In this document: one piece after another, positions 44,770-53,605 of the stretch | Layout: every line of letters starts with the position of its first letter | Position numbering within the stretch: the stretch's first letter is position 1 | From: JBBIRG01 sp964410965 | GTDB taxonomy: Bacteria > CLD3 > SB21 > JBBIRG01 | Assembly: GCA_964410965.1 (NCBI GenBank) | Contig: CAYPIY010000005.1 | Coordinates: 1 to 64,000 of the forward strand | Length of the DNA: 64,000 bases | Direction: 5' to 3' | Notes under the pieces: generated by a model | The model's database searches: none | The model's input: the letters and a program-made list of their open reading frames with translations, nothing else | Told to the model about the DNA's origin: nothing | Position numbers and translations under genes: made by a program

Positions 44770-45516
44770 ATGTTAACCGAAAAAGTCGCCGTCATCACCG
44801 GGTCCTCCCGCGGAATCGGCAGGGCGGTCGCGACGGAATTCCTGAAAAACGGAGCCTTCGTTGTCCTGAACGGAAAATCGGATGAACGCCTTGAACAAAC
44901 CCGTTCCGAACTCTCGGCTGAAGGATACGGTGAGCGCATTCTTGCCGTCCCGGCCGATGTCTCTGCCGAAAGCGGTGTGATATCGCTGATGGAAAAAACC
45001 CAGGAACGTTTCAGCCGGATTGACATCCTGGTCAACAATGCCGGTGTATATAAAAACAGCCTGCTTGTGCGCATGGATCTTGACGAATGGGAATGGGTGA
45101 TGGTAAATAACCTCCGAAGCGCGTTTTTATGTTCCCGGTACGCCGCGAAAATCATGATGAAACAGCGTTCCGGACGGATTATTAACGTTTCATCGGTCGT
45201 CGCGCTGGGCGGGAATCCCTTTCAGTCCAATTACGCAGCCTCCAAAGCCGGACTGGACGGGCTTACGATGTCCTCGGCCAAAGAACTTGCCCCCTTCGGA
45301 ATCACCGTGAATTCCGTTGCCCCGGGTTATATCCTCACGGACATGACGAAGGATTTTCCGGAAGACATGAAAAAGGAACTGTTCAGGTTCATCCCCCTTA
45401 ACCGGGCCGGAACCGCCGAAGAAGTCGCTCATTTGGTAAAATTCCTGGCGTCGGATGAATCCTCGTATATCACCGGTCAGGTGATTCAGGTAGACGGGGG
45501 ACGCGTCATACGGTGA
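44770..45516 (+). CDS. fabG: 3-oxoacyl-ACP reductase
   Basis: FabG reduces 3-oxoacyl-ACP with NADPH. It is a 248-residue short-chain dehydrogenase with the cofactor motif 'ITGSSRGIGRA', 'NNAG', and the catalytic Ser-Tyr-Lys ('NVSSVVAL' then 'NYAASKAG'). The ATG at 44770 is preferred to the TTG at 44764. It starts nine bases after fabD. Confidence 0.95.
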   Translation: MLTEKVAVITGSSRGIGRAVATEFLKNGAFVVLNGKSDERLEQTRSELSAEGYGERILAVPADVSAESGVISLMEKTQERFSRIDILVNNAGVYKNSLLVRMDLDEWEWVMVNNLRSAFLCSRYAAKIMMKQRSGRIINVSSVVALGGNPFQSNYAASKAGLDGLTMSSAKELAPFGITVNSVAPGYILTDMTKDFPEDMKKELFRFIPLNRAGTAEEVAHLVKFLASDESSYITGQVIQVDGGRVIR

Positions 45517-45569
45517 ACAATTAACTGACTCAAATAAAACAGACCCAAAACCATTAAGGAGAATGCATC

Positions 45570-45818
45570 ATGACACGCGAAGAAATCGAAAAAAAAGTCA
45601 AGGAAATCATTGTGAAAAAACTCGGCGTGACCGAATCCGAAGTGACAAAAGACGCTTCCTACGTTGAAGACCTCGGCGCGGACTCTCTGGATCAGGTTGA
45701 ACTGGTCATGGAATTTGAGGATTCATTCGGACTGGGCGAAAAAATATCCGAAGAAGAAGCCGCGAAACTCAGCACCGTGGGTTCGACGGTTGATTATTTA
45801 GTCGCTAAATTAGGTTAA
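45570..45818 (+). CDS. acpP: Acyl carrier protein
   Basis: An 82-residue acidic carrier protein. The phosphopantetheine attachment site is Ser39 in 'GADSLDQVELVM'. A strong ribosome-binding site (AAGGAG, eight bases before the ATG) fits high expression. It is followed by a stable hairpin before fabF. Confidence 0.97.
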   Translation: MTREEIEKKVKEIIVKKLGVTESEVTKDASYVEDLGADSLDQVELVMEFEDSFGLGEKISEEEAAKLSTVGSTVDYLVAKLG

Positions 45819-45830
45819 GTTTATTTTTCA

Positions 45831-45869
45831 GCAGGAATCTGTGATGAGCTTTCATCACGGATTTCCTGC
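45831..45869 (+). terminator. Stable hairpin between acpP and fabF
   Basis: GCAGGAATC-T-GTGATGA pairs with TCATCACGGAT-TTCCTGC through about 17 base pairs (one bulge, one G-T pair) around a GCTT loop, starting 13 bases after the acpP stop. There is no T-tract, so it may protect the acpP message 3' end or terminate only partially. Confidence 0.6.
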
Positions 45870-45914
45870 CAATATTTATTGAGTCACAGGATCGCACAAA
45901 TTGAGGAGCAAGTC

Positions 45915-47159
45915 ATGGAAAAACGTAGAGTGGTCATCACGGGTTTGGGAGCCATTACACCCATCGGTCTGAATGTTGCGGAATACTGGAAAGGGCTGAC
46001 CGAAGGAAAAAACGGCGTTGATCTGATCACCCTGATTAACACGGAAAAACATGAAACCAAGTTTGCCGCTGAGGTCAAGAATTTCGACCCGGCGCCGTAC
46101 ATCGACCGCAAAGAGGCCCGTCGAATGGACCGGTTCTGTCAGTTTGCCGTCGCAGCCGCAAAACAGGCGGTTGAAGACGCTAAATTGAATGATCCGTCAA
46201 TCGACAAGAACCGTGTCGGCTGTGTGATCGGCAGCGGGATCGGGGGATTCAATACTTTTGAGGACCAGTTTGAAACGCTTCTTCAGAAAGGCCCCGGCCG
46301 TGTCAGCCCCTTCTTTGTTCCGATGCTGATTATCGATATTATTGCCGGGCATGTCGCGATCACGTTTGGTTTCAAAGGACTGAATTACGCGACCGTTTCA
46401 GCCTGCGCGACCAGCAGTCATTCGATTGGCAACGCTTTTATCCATGTACAACGCGGCGATATTGACGCAGCCGTTTGCGGCGGCGGCGAAGCCAGCATCA
46501 CAAGGATGGGAGTGGCGGGTTTTAACGCCATGAAAGCCCTTTCTACGCGCAACGACGACTATAAACACGCCAGCCGGCCGTTTGACAAGAACCGCGACGG
46601 GTTCGTGATGGGCGAAGGATCGGGCATCCTGATTCTGGAGGAACTGAATCACGCCCTGAAACGCGGCGCTGAAATTTACGGCGAGGTGGCGGGAGTCGGT
46701 TACACGGACGACGCCTACCACATCACGGCCCCGGCCGAAGGCGGAGAAGGAGCCGCCCGGGCGATGCAGCTCGCGATGAACGACGGCGGCCTCAGGCCGG
46801 AACAGATCGGATACATCAACGCTCACGGCACATCCACGGAATACAATGACAAGAACGAAACGGCCGCCATTAAGACCGTCTTCGGAAAACACGCTTACGA
46901 ACTCGTCGTCAGTTCCACCAAATCCATGACGGGCCATCTGCTGGGCGCCGCCGGAGCGATTGAAATGATCGCCACGGTACTGGCCATCAGAAATTCCGTC
47001 ATCCCGCCGACCATCAATTATGAAACACCCGATGAGGATTGCGACCTGAATTACGCGCCGAACAAAGCCGTCCGGAAAACCCTCGATGCGGCACTGTGCA
47101 ACACGTTCGGTTTCGGCGGGCATAATACCTGCATTGCCGTTAAAAAATACAACGGTTAA
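45915..47159 (+). CDS. fabF: 3-oxoacyl-ACP synthase II
   Basis: FabF elongates acyl-ACP with malonyl-ACP. The 414-residue protein begins 'MEKRRVVITGLGAITPIG'; the nucleophile Cys is in 'VSACATSS' (C164), with His in 'NAHGTSTEYND' and 'KSMTGHLLGAAG'. The frame is open from 45879, but ATG 45915 is chosen because GAGGAG lies six bases upstream. It follows acpP after the hairpin. Confidence 0.97.
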   Translation: MEKRRVVITGLGAITPIGLNVAEYWKGLTEGKNGVDLITLINTEKHETKFAAEVKNFDPAPYIDRKEARRMDRFCQFAVAAAKQAVEDAKLNDPSIDKNRVGCVIGSGIGGFNTFEDQFETLLQKGPGRVSPFFVPMLIIDIIAGHVAITFGFKGLNYATVSACATSSHSIGNAFIHVQRGDIDAAVCGGGEASITRMGVAGFNAMKALSTRNDDYKHASRPFDKNRDGFVMGEGSGILILEELNHALKRGAEIYGEVAGVGYTDDAYHITAPAEGGEGAARAMQLAMNDGGLRPEQIGYINAHGTSTEYNDKNETAAIKTVFGKHAYELVVSSTKSMTGHLLGAAGAIEMIATVLAIRNSVIPPTINYETPDEDCDLNYAPNKAVRKTLDAALCNTFGFGGHNTCIAVKKYNG

Positions 47160-47189
47160 AAGAAATTTCAGGCCCTCACCAGGATGACC

Positions 47190-48017
47190 ATGCACAGCCT
47201 GCCGAATTTCATGAAGAGCCCGACCCTTCCGGCCTGGTTGTCCTTTTTAAGAAAAGTTACTTTCAGGCGTAGGAGCATAAGCTCCCTTCCGGGCACGGGC
47301 GAAATGACGGCCGCGGACATGCAGGCACTGGCTTTCTCTTTTGAGAACAGAACCCGCTACCGTTTCCGGAATCCCGAACTGCTGATCCAGGCGCTTAAAC
47401 ACCGCTCGTATCTGAATGTGACCTCCGAAAAACGCTGCCAGTCCTATGAAAGACTGGAATTCCTGGGCGACGCCATCTTGAATCTCATAGTTACGGAATT
47501 GCTGTTTTCGCGCTTTCCCAGCCAGGACGAGGGGATCATGACGAAGGAGAAAGCTACGCTGGTCAACAAGAAAATCCTGGCCTCCAAAGCGGCCGGTCTG
47601 CGGCTGGGTGATATGATCCTTCTGAGCGAAAGCGAGGAAAAAGTCGGCGGACGGCGCAGGATGTCCATTCTGGCCGATGTCATGGAATCGGTCATCGGCG
47701 CGGTCTTTCTGGACAGCGGCTATACGGATGCGCGGAAAATAGCGCTTCGGTTTGTCTACAACGACCTGGATCATATCCTGAACGATTTCCAGAGCATGAA
47801 TTTCAAGGGAACCCTCCTGGAACTGACTCAGGGTAAAAACTGGGGCATTCCGGTCTACATGGTAACCGGGGAACGGGGTCCCGAACACAGGAAAGAATTC
47901 ACCGTTCAGGTTCAAATTAAAAATGTCCCCTACGGCAGCGGAACCGGACTAAGCAAGAAAGAAGCGGAACAATCCGCGGCCCGGGAAGCCCTGATCAAAC
48001 TGAACGCTTTAACATAA
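47190..48017 (+). CDS. rnc: Ribonuclease III
   Basis: RNase III cuts double-stranded RNA in rRNA and mRNA processing. The protein (275 residues from this start) has the catalytic 'ERLEFLGDAILNLIV', a second acidic site in 'DVMESVIGAVFLD', and a C-terminal double-stranded RNA-binding domain ('YGSGTGLSKKEAEQSAAREAL'). The N-terminal about 45 residues are basic and longer than usual. ATG 47190 is chosen because AGGA lies five bases upstream; 47184 and 47211 are alternatives. It is the last gene of the fatty-acid operon, with the sugar dehydrogenase only 17 bases away. Confidence 0.93.
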   Translation: MHSLPNFMKSPTLPAWLSFLRKVTFRRRSISSLPGTGEMTAADMQALAFSFENRTRYRFRNPELLIQALKHRSYLNVTSEKRCQSYERLEFLGDAILNLIVTELLFSRFPSQDEGIMTKEKATLVNKKILASKAAGLRLGDMILLSESEEKVGGRRRMSILADVMESVIGAVFLDSGYTDARKIALRFVYNDLDHILNDFQSMNFKGTLLELTQGKNWGIPVYMVTGERGPEHRKEFTVQVQIKNVPYGSGTGLSKKEAEQSAAREALIKLNALT

Positions 48018-48034
48018 AAAAGGATCCTTCATTT

Positions 48035-49354
48035 ATGAAGAAACTTTGCGTCATCGGAACCGGTTATGTCGGATTGGTTACCGGCGCCTGCCTCGCCGAT
48101 TTCGGCAACCATGTGATTTGCTCGGATATTGACGAAGACAAAATCAGCAAGCTGAAACAGGGAATCATCCCGATCTATGAACCCGGCCTGAAGGAAGTAG
48201 TGGACCGGAACGTTCTGAAAAACCGGCTGATCTTTTCAACGGACGTGGTTCAGGCGATCCGCGATACGGAAGTCATCTTTATCGCGGTGGGAACTCCGCC
48301 GGGAGCGGGAGGCGAAGCCGACCTCTCGACGGTGCTGAAAGTATCGGAGACGATCGCGAAAAACCTGAACGGCTATAAAGTCATTGTCACAAAAAGCACG
48401 GTGCCGGCGGGAACCGGTGAAAAGGTTCGGAATGTGATCCTGCAGCAGGGACCGAAAAATGCGGAATTCGACGTGGTGTCCAATCCTGAATTCCTCCGCG
48501 AAGGATCGGCCGTTGATGATTTCATGCGCCCGGACAGGGTCGTGATCGGCGTCAACAGCGACCGTGCCGCCGAGGTCATGCGGCATGTGTACCGCCCGCT
48601 GTATATCAATGAAACGCCTATGGTCATCACCAACGTCGAAAGCTCCGAAATGATCAAGTACGCGTCCAATGCGTTTCTTGCCGTAAAAATATCATTCATC
48701 AACGAAGTCGCCAACATCTGCGAGCAGATCGGGGCGGATGTCCATGTCGTCGCCAAAGCCATGGGACTCGACGGGCGTATCAGCCCGAAATTCCTGCATG
48801 CAGGCGGAGGATACGGCGGCTCCTGTTTCCCGAAAGACACCCTGGCGCTCGTGAAAACCGCCGAGGATGTGAAAACGCCCACTATGGTCGTTAAAGCGGC
48901 GATCGAAGCGAATGAAAAACAAAAATTACGCATGGTTGGTAAAATCAAATCGCTGGTCGGCGATCTGAAAGGAAAAACGATCGGCCTGCTCGGACTCGCT
49001 TTCAAGCCCAACACCGATGATATCCGCGATGCAACTTCCCTGGTAATTATCGGGGAAATCCTCAAATCCGGGGGAAAGGTCAAAGCGTACGACCCTGCGG
49101 CCATGGATTCTGTGAAAGCCCAGTACCCGCAGTTTACCATCGATTACAAAAACGACGCTTACGAAGTGGCGAAAGACGCGGACTGCCTGGTTATCGTGAC
49201 CGAATGGAATGAGTTCAGGGAACTCGACCTGACCCGCATCAGGGCAGAGCTGAAAGCCCCCAATGTTGTAGACTGCAGAAATGTCTATACTCCAAAAGAA
49301 ATGAAACAACTCGGTTTTGAATACACCGGCGTAGGCCGCGGGATTAGAATTTAA
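48035..49354 (+). CDS. ugd: UDP-glucose 6-dehydrogenase
   Basis: This enzyme oxidises UDP-glucose to UDP-glucuronate with NAD. The 439-residue protein has the nucleotide fold 'CVIGTGYVGLVTGACLADFG', the conserved 'VGTPPG', 'NPEFLREG' and the active-site Cys in 'GGYGGSCFPKD' (C264). 'LGLAFKPNTDDIRDA' marks the C-terminal UDP-sugar-binding domain. It begins the polysaccharide precursor block and follows rnc by 17 bases. Confidence 0.95.
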   Translation: MKKLCVIGTGYVGLVTGACLADFGNHVICSDIDEDKISKLKQGIIPIYEPGLKEVVDRNVLKNRLIFSTDVVQAIRDTEVIFIAVGTPPGAGGEADLSTVLKVSETIAKNLNGYKVIVTKSTVPAGTGEKVRNVILQQGPKNAEFDVVSNPEFLREGSAVDDFMRPDRVVIGVNSDRAAEVMRHVYRPLYINETPMVITNVESSEMIKYASNAFLAVKISFINEVANICEQIGADVHVVAKAMGLDGRISPKFLHAGGGYGGSCFPKDTLALVKTAEDVKTPTMVVKAAIEANEKQKLRMVGKIKSLVGDLKGKTIGLLGLAFKPNTDDIRDATSLVIIGEILKSGGKVKAYDPAAMDSVKAQYPQFTIDYKNDAYEVAKDADCLVIVTEWNEFRELDLTRIRAELKAPNVVDCRNVYTPKEMKQLGFEYTGVGRGIRI

Positions 49355-49378
49355 AAACACACAAAGGATTTTCTCTCT

Positions 49379-50719
49379 ATGAACCTCGAATCAAAAATCA
49401 AAGATAAATCCATGACCGTCGGCATCGTCGGCCTCGGATATGTGGGATTGCCGCTGGCCGTCGAATTCGCCTCGAACGGCTTTACTACACTCGGAATTGA
49501 CGTCGATGAGAAAAAAGTCAACAGCGTAAACGCCGGACGTAATTACATCGAAGATATCCCGAACGAGCGCTTTCAGCAGTGCATAAAATCGGGTAAGCTG
49601 AAGGCAGAGGCGCATTACGACAGCGTCGCCAAGCTTGATGCGGTTTTCATTTGCGTTCCGACCCCGTTCACCGACAACAAGGAGCCGGACGTTACGTACA
49701 TCGTTGAATCGACAAAGTCGATCGCGAAACATCTCCGGAAAGACCAGCTGATCATCCTGAAAAGCACGACATTTCCGGAAACCACGGACGGGATCGTCCT
49801 TCCGATCCTCGCCAAAACCGGCCTGAAAGTCGGTGTGGATTTTTACCTGGCGTTTTCTCCTGAACGTATTGACCCGGGCAACAAGCAGTTCATGACGCAT
49901 AATACCCCTACGGTCGTCGGCGGTTACACCCCGCGATGCACGGAACTCGCCTGCCTGGTCAACGCCCAGATCATTGAAAAGATCGTCCCGGTATCCACGA
50001 CCAAGGCGGCGGAAATGTGCAAACTGCTCGAGAATATTTTCCGGAGCGTCAACATCGCTCTGGTCAACGAACTGGCACAGCTCTGCGACCGCATGGGCGG
50101 CATCAACATGTGGGAAGTGATCCGTGCGGCGTCGACCAAGCCGTTCGGGTACATGCCTTTTTACCCCGGCCCCGGCATCGGCGGACACTGTATTCTGATC
50201 GATCCGTATTACCTATCATGGAAAGCCCGCCAGTACGACTTCCATACGAACTTCATTGAACTCGCGGCCGAAGTCAACGAGAATATGCCCTACTACTGCT
50301 ATTCGATGATCGTCGAATGTCTGGCCACACAGGGAGTAAAATTATCGGATTCGAAAATCCTCGTTCTCGGCGCTTCCTTTAAAAAAGACGTCGACGATAT
50401 CCGGCATTCCCCGTCTCTGAAAGTTATGGAAATCCTTATGCAGCGCGGCATATCCAACGTTGTGTACAACGATCCGCATGTGCCTGAAGTGGAATTGCTC
50501 GGAAGGAAATTCACCTCGCAGACGTTAACGCCTGAACTGCTGAAAAACGTCCATTGCGTGTTTATCGGCACGGATCATTCTTCCTATGATTATAAAATGA
50601 TCATGAATCATACCGGATTCATCGTCGACTCGCGCAACGCTGTCAAAGACCTGAAGAACCCGGGCTGCAAAGTTATGGTTCTGGGATCGGGCAAATTCAC
50701 GCATGAACTGATGCAGTAA
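49379..50719 (+). CDS. wbpA: Nucleotide-sugar dehydrogenase, WbpA-like (UDP-GlcNAc 6-dehydrogenase)
   Basis: The 446-residue enzyme belongs to the same superfamily as Ugd but to the branch acting on UDP-N-acetylhexosamines: 'VGIVGLGYVGLPLAVEFA', 'FSPERIDPGN' and the active-site Cys in 'GPGIGGHCILIDPYYLSWKA', close to WbpA proteins. The product would be a UDP-N-acetyl-uronic acid. Because a UDP-GlcNAc 2-epimerase follows, a WecC-like role (UDP-ManNAc dehydrogenase) cannot be excluded. It starts 24 bases after ugd. Confidence 0.85.
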   Translation: MNLESKIKDKSMTVGIVGLGYVGLPLAVEFASNGFTTLGIDVDEKKVNSVNAGRNYIEDIPNERFQQCIKSGKLKAEAHYDSVAKLDAVFICVPTPFTDNKEPDVTYIVESTKSIAKHLRKDQLIILKSTTFPETTDGIVLPILAKTGLKVGVDFYLAFSPERIDPGNKQFMTHNTPTVVGGYTPRCTELACLVNAQIIEKIVPVSTTKAAEMCKLLENIFRSVNIALVNELAQLCDRMGGINMWEVIRAASTKPFGYMPFYPGPGIGGHCILIDPYYLSWKARQYDFHTNFIELAAEVNENMPYYCYSMIVECLATQGVKLSDSKILVLGASFKKDVDDIRHSPSLKVMEILMQRGISNVVYNDPHVPEVELLGRKFTSQTLTPELLKNVHCVFIGTDHSSYDYKMIMNHTGFIVDSRNAVKDLKNPGCKVMVLGSGKFTHELMQ

Positions 50720-50734
50720 AGAAAGGATCCGGTT

Positions 50735-51823
50735 TTGAAAGTCATCTGCGTTGTCGGCGCACGGCCGAATTTCATGAAAATGGCGCCGATTCTCCGCGCA
50801 TTCAGTAAATACGGGCATCTTCAGCCTATTCTGGTCCATACGAACCAGCATTATGACGCCAAGATGTCGGATGTCTTCTTCCGGGAGCTCGGCATGCCCG
50901 AACCGGATATTCATCTGAACGCGGGCTCCGGTACTCATGCCGTTCAGACCGCAGAGATCATGATCCGTTTTGAAAAAGTACTGGATGAGCATAAACCGGG
51001 CCTTGTCATCGTGGTCGGCGATGTGAACTCCACTCTCGCCTGTTCCGTTGCGGCGGCCAAGCTTCATGTCCCGGTCGCCCATGTGGAAGCCGGGCTGCGA
51101 AGCAACGACCGCACCATGCCCGAGGAAATCAATCGGCTTGTCACGGATACCTTATCTGATTACCTGTTCACTACGGAACCCAGCGGTAACGAAAACCTCA
51201 TCAGGGAAGGTAAGTCCGCTTCGCAGATATACTTTGCCGGCAATGTCATGATCGATACGCTTGTGTATACGATGCCGAAAATTAATCAGTCGCCCATCCT
51301 GTCCCGGTATCCTGTGAAAGCCGGCCATTACGCGCTTGTAACGCTTCACCGGCCGTCTAACGTTGATCAGGAGGAATCCTTACGCCGGATTCTGACGGTT
51401 TTTGAGTCGATTACGAAAACGATCCCCGTATTGTTCCCGATTCATCCGCGGACGAGGAAAAATCTTATCACATTCGGGTTGCAGTCCCGTGTGGACAAAA
51501 TGAATCACTTGATTTTAACCGATCCGATTGGCTATATTGATTTTTTGAATCTGATGAAAAACGCGAAATGCGTGATTTCGGATTCCGGCGGACTGCAGGA
51601 AGAGTCAACCTACCTGCGGATTCCCTGTTTGACCATGCGCGAGAACACCGAACGGCCGGTTACAATGACTGTGGGAACCAATACGCTGGTCGGTTCCGAT
51701 TCACAAGTCATCCTGGAGAATTTTGAGAACATCATGAACGGTACATATAAAAAAGGTTCTGTCCCTGAATTATGGGATGGTCACGCTGCGGAGCGGATTG
51801 CTGAAGTGATTGCCGGGTTGTGA
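50735..51823 (+). CDS. wecB: UDP-N-acetylglucosamine 2-epimerase (non-hydrolysing)
   Basis: It interconverts UDP-GlcNAc and UDP-ManNAc. The 362-residue protein has 'VVGARPNFMKMAPI' at the N-terminus, 'GDVNSTLA', 'HVEAGLRSNDRTMPEEINR' and 'SDSGGLQEE', all characteristic. The start is a TTG at 50735, well supported by AAAGGA seven bases upstream and by the family N-terminus. A WbpI-like epimerase on an acid sugar is an alternative reading, given the preceding gene. Confidence 0.9.
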   Translation: MKVICVVGARPNFMKMAPILRAFSKYGHLQPILVHTNQHYDAKMSDVFFRELGMPEPDIHLNAGSGTHAVQTAEIMIRFEKVLDEHKPGLVIVVGDVNSTLACSVAAAKLHVPVAHVEAGLRSNDRTMPEEINRLVTDTLSDYLFTTEPSGNENLIREGKSASQIYFAGNVMIDTLVYTMPKINQSPILSRYPVKAGHYALVTLHRPSNVDQEESLRRILTVFESITKTIPVLFPIHPRTRKNLITFGLQSRVDKMNHLILTDPIGYIDFLNLMKNAKCVISDSGGLQEESTYLRIPCLTMRENTERPVTMTVGTNTLVGSDSQVILENFENIMNGTYKKGSVPELWDGHAAERIAEVIAGL

Positions 51824-51869
51824 TCCAGCCGTTCGGATTCCAGGGCTTTAAAACCTTTGCACAGGAAAA

Positions 51870-52862
51870 ATGGAATTAAAGAATAAAACTGTTACAGTCA
51901 CAGGGGCCGACGGGTTTATCGGTTCACATCTTGTGGAGGAACTGGTCCCCGTTTGCGGGAAGGTCCGCGCGCTGTCCCTGTATAATTCATTCAACCACTG
52001 GGGCTGGCTTGAGGATATCGGCTGCCGGAACGACATTGAGATCATCTGCGGCGATGTGCGCGACTCAAACTTCACTCAGAATCTTCTGAAGGGAACGGAT
52101 GTTGTTTTTCATCTTGCCGCGCTCATCGCGATCCCCTATTCCTACATCGCCCCGTCCAGCTACATTGACACCAACGTCCTTGGCACGCTGAATATCTGCC
52201 AGGCCGCACAGGTCAACCGGTGCGAAAGGGTCATCATCACCTCCACCAGCGAGGTATACGGAACAGCGAAATACGTTCCGATTGATGAATCGCATCCGCT
52301 CCAGCCGCAATCACCCTACAGCGCCAGCAAGATCGCCGCCGACGCGCTCGCCATGAGTTTCTATTCCTCTTTCGATCTGCCGGTAACCATCGCGCGTCCG
52401 TTCAATACGTACGGCCCCCGACAGAGCGCCCGCGCCATCATCCCTTCCATCATCACCCAGATCGCTTCCGGGAAAAATCCGATACGTCTCGGCGATACGT
52501 CTCCTACGCGGGACCTGAATTTTGTCAGGGATATCTGCCGGGGATTCATCCTTTTGGCCGAATCCGATCAGGCCCTGGGCGAAACCGTGAATATCGGGTC
52601 GAATTCCGAGATCAGTGTGCGCGACCTTTTTTATACGATTTCCCGTCTGATGGAAAAACCGGTTGAACTCGATTTCGATAAAAACCGCGTGCGTCCCCCG
52701 AAAAGCGAGGTGTTCCGGCTCTGCTGCGATAACACAAAAATGAAAAATATGACGGGCTACCGCCCTTCCGTCAGTCTGGAGGACGGCTTGCGGCAGACCA
52801 TCCGCTGGTTTACGACCGAGGAAACGATTGTCAAATATAAGTCGGAGATATATAATGTCTAG
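51870..52862 (+). CDS. LegB-like NAD-dependent nucleotide-sugar 4,6-dehydratase
   Basis: A 330-residue extended short-chain dehydrogenase. 'VTGADGFIGSHLVEEL' binds NAD; 'YNSFNHWGWLED', 'FHLAALIAIPYSY', 'STSEVYGTAKYVPI' and 'RPFNTYGPRQSARAIIP' match the LegB subgroup known from legionaminic acid synthesis, where it makes a 4-keto-6-deoxy sugar nucleotide. The catalytic YxxxK is 'YSASK'. The other leg genes are not in the window, so the product may feed another 6-deoxy amino sugar. Its end overlaps the next gene by eight bases. Confidence 0.8.
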   Translation: MELKNKTVTVTGADGFIGSHLVEELVPVCGKVRALSLYNSFNHWGWLEDIGCRNDIEIICGDVRDSNFTQNLLKGTDVVFHLAALIAIPYSYIAPSSYIDTNVLGTLNICQAAQVNRCERVIITSTSEVYGTAKYVPIDESHPLQPQSPYSASKIAADALAMSFYSSFDLPVTIARPFNTYGPRQSARAIIPSIITQIASGKNPIRLGDTSPTRDLNFVRDICRGFILLAESDQALGETVNIGSNSEISVRDLFYTISRLMEKPVELDFDKNRVRPPKSEVFRLCCDNTKMKNMTGYRPSVSLEDGLRQTIRWFTTEETIVKYKSEIYNV

Positions 52863-53562
52863 GCGCGCCGTCATTCTGGCGGGCGGCAAGGGTACCCGGC
52901 TGATGCCGTTCACGGTGGTCCTGCCGAAACCCCTCATGCCCGTCGGCGAATACCCGATACTAGAAATCGTTGTGCGCCAGCTCGTGAAGAACGGCTTTAA
53001 CCATATCACCATGGCCGTCAATCACCTTTCGGAAATCATCATGGCTTTTTTCGGCGACGGCTCCAAATGGGACATACGAATTGACTATTCGCTGGAAGAA
53101 AAACCATTGAGTACGATGGGCCCGCTGAAGCTGATGAAAGACTTACCGGAACATTTCCTGATCATGAACGGCGATGTGCTCACGAATCTCGATTTCAGGG
53201 CTTTCTGCGACCGTCATGTCGCGGAAAATGAATTATTCACAGTCTGCGCGTATCAGCGAACCTACAAAATCGATTACGGGGTTCTTGAAGTAGACTCAAA
53301 CGGTTATTTGCGCGGCTTCACGGAAAAACCGGAAACGTCTTATCAGATCAGTTCGGGAATCTATATGGCCAGCCGCAGAATTCTTCCCCTGATCCCGGAA
53401 AATCACCCGTTCGGATTCGATCATTTGATGCTCGAACTGATCCGGTGTGGTACACCCGCGCGTGTGGTGCCTTTCGACGGCAAATGGCTGGATATCGGAA
53501 GCCCGGAGGATTACCATCAGGCGGTTCAGTTATTCGAAAAACAAACGTCATCCTTTTTATAA
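52855..53562 (+). CDS. Sugar-phosphate nucleotidyltransferase
   Basis: A 235-residue enzyme of the NTP-transferase family. It begins 'RRAVILAGGKGTRLMPFT', the pyrophosphorylase signature, with 'LPKPLMPVGEYP', 'MNGDVLTNLD' (metal-binding Asp) and 'FTEKP'. It lacks the CBS domains of PtmE-type enzymes. The ATG at 52855 follows GGAG by seven bases and overlaps the dehydratase stop. It probably makes the sugar nucleotide used by the neighbouring dehydratase; sugar and nucleotide cannot be told from sequence. Confidence 0.85.
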   Translation: MSRRAVILAGGKGTRLMPFTVVLPKPLMPVGEYPILEIVVRQLVKNGFNHITMAVNHLSEIIMAFFGDGSKWDIRIDYSLEEKPLSTMGPLKLMKDLPEHFLIMNGDVLTNLDFRAFCDRHVAENELFTVCAYQRTYKIDYGVLEVDSNGYLRGFTEKPETSYQISSGIYMASRRILPLIPENHPFGFDHLMLELIRCGTPARVVPFDGKWLDIGSPEDYHQAVQLFEKQTSSFL

Positions 53563-53605
53563 TCGGCCGGGCAATGTGTCATAACGATAAGGAATTAGGT
53601 TTCAA

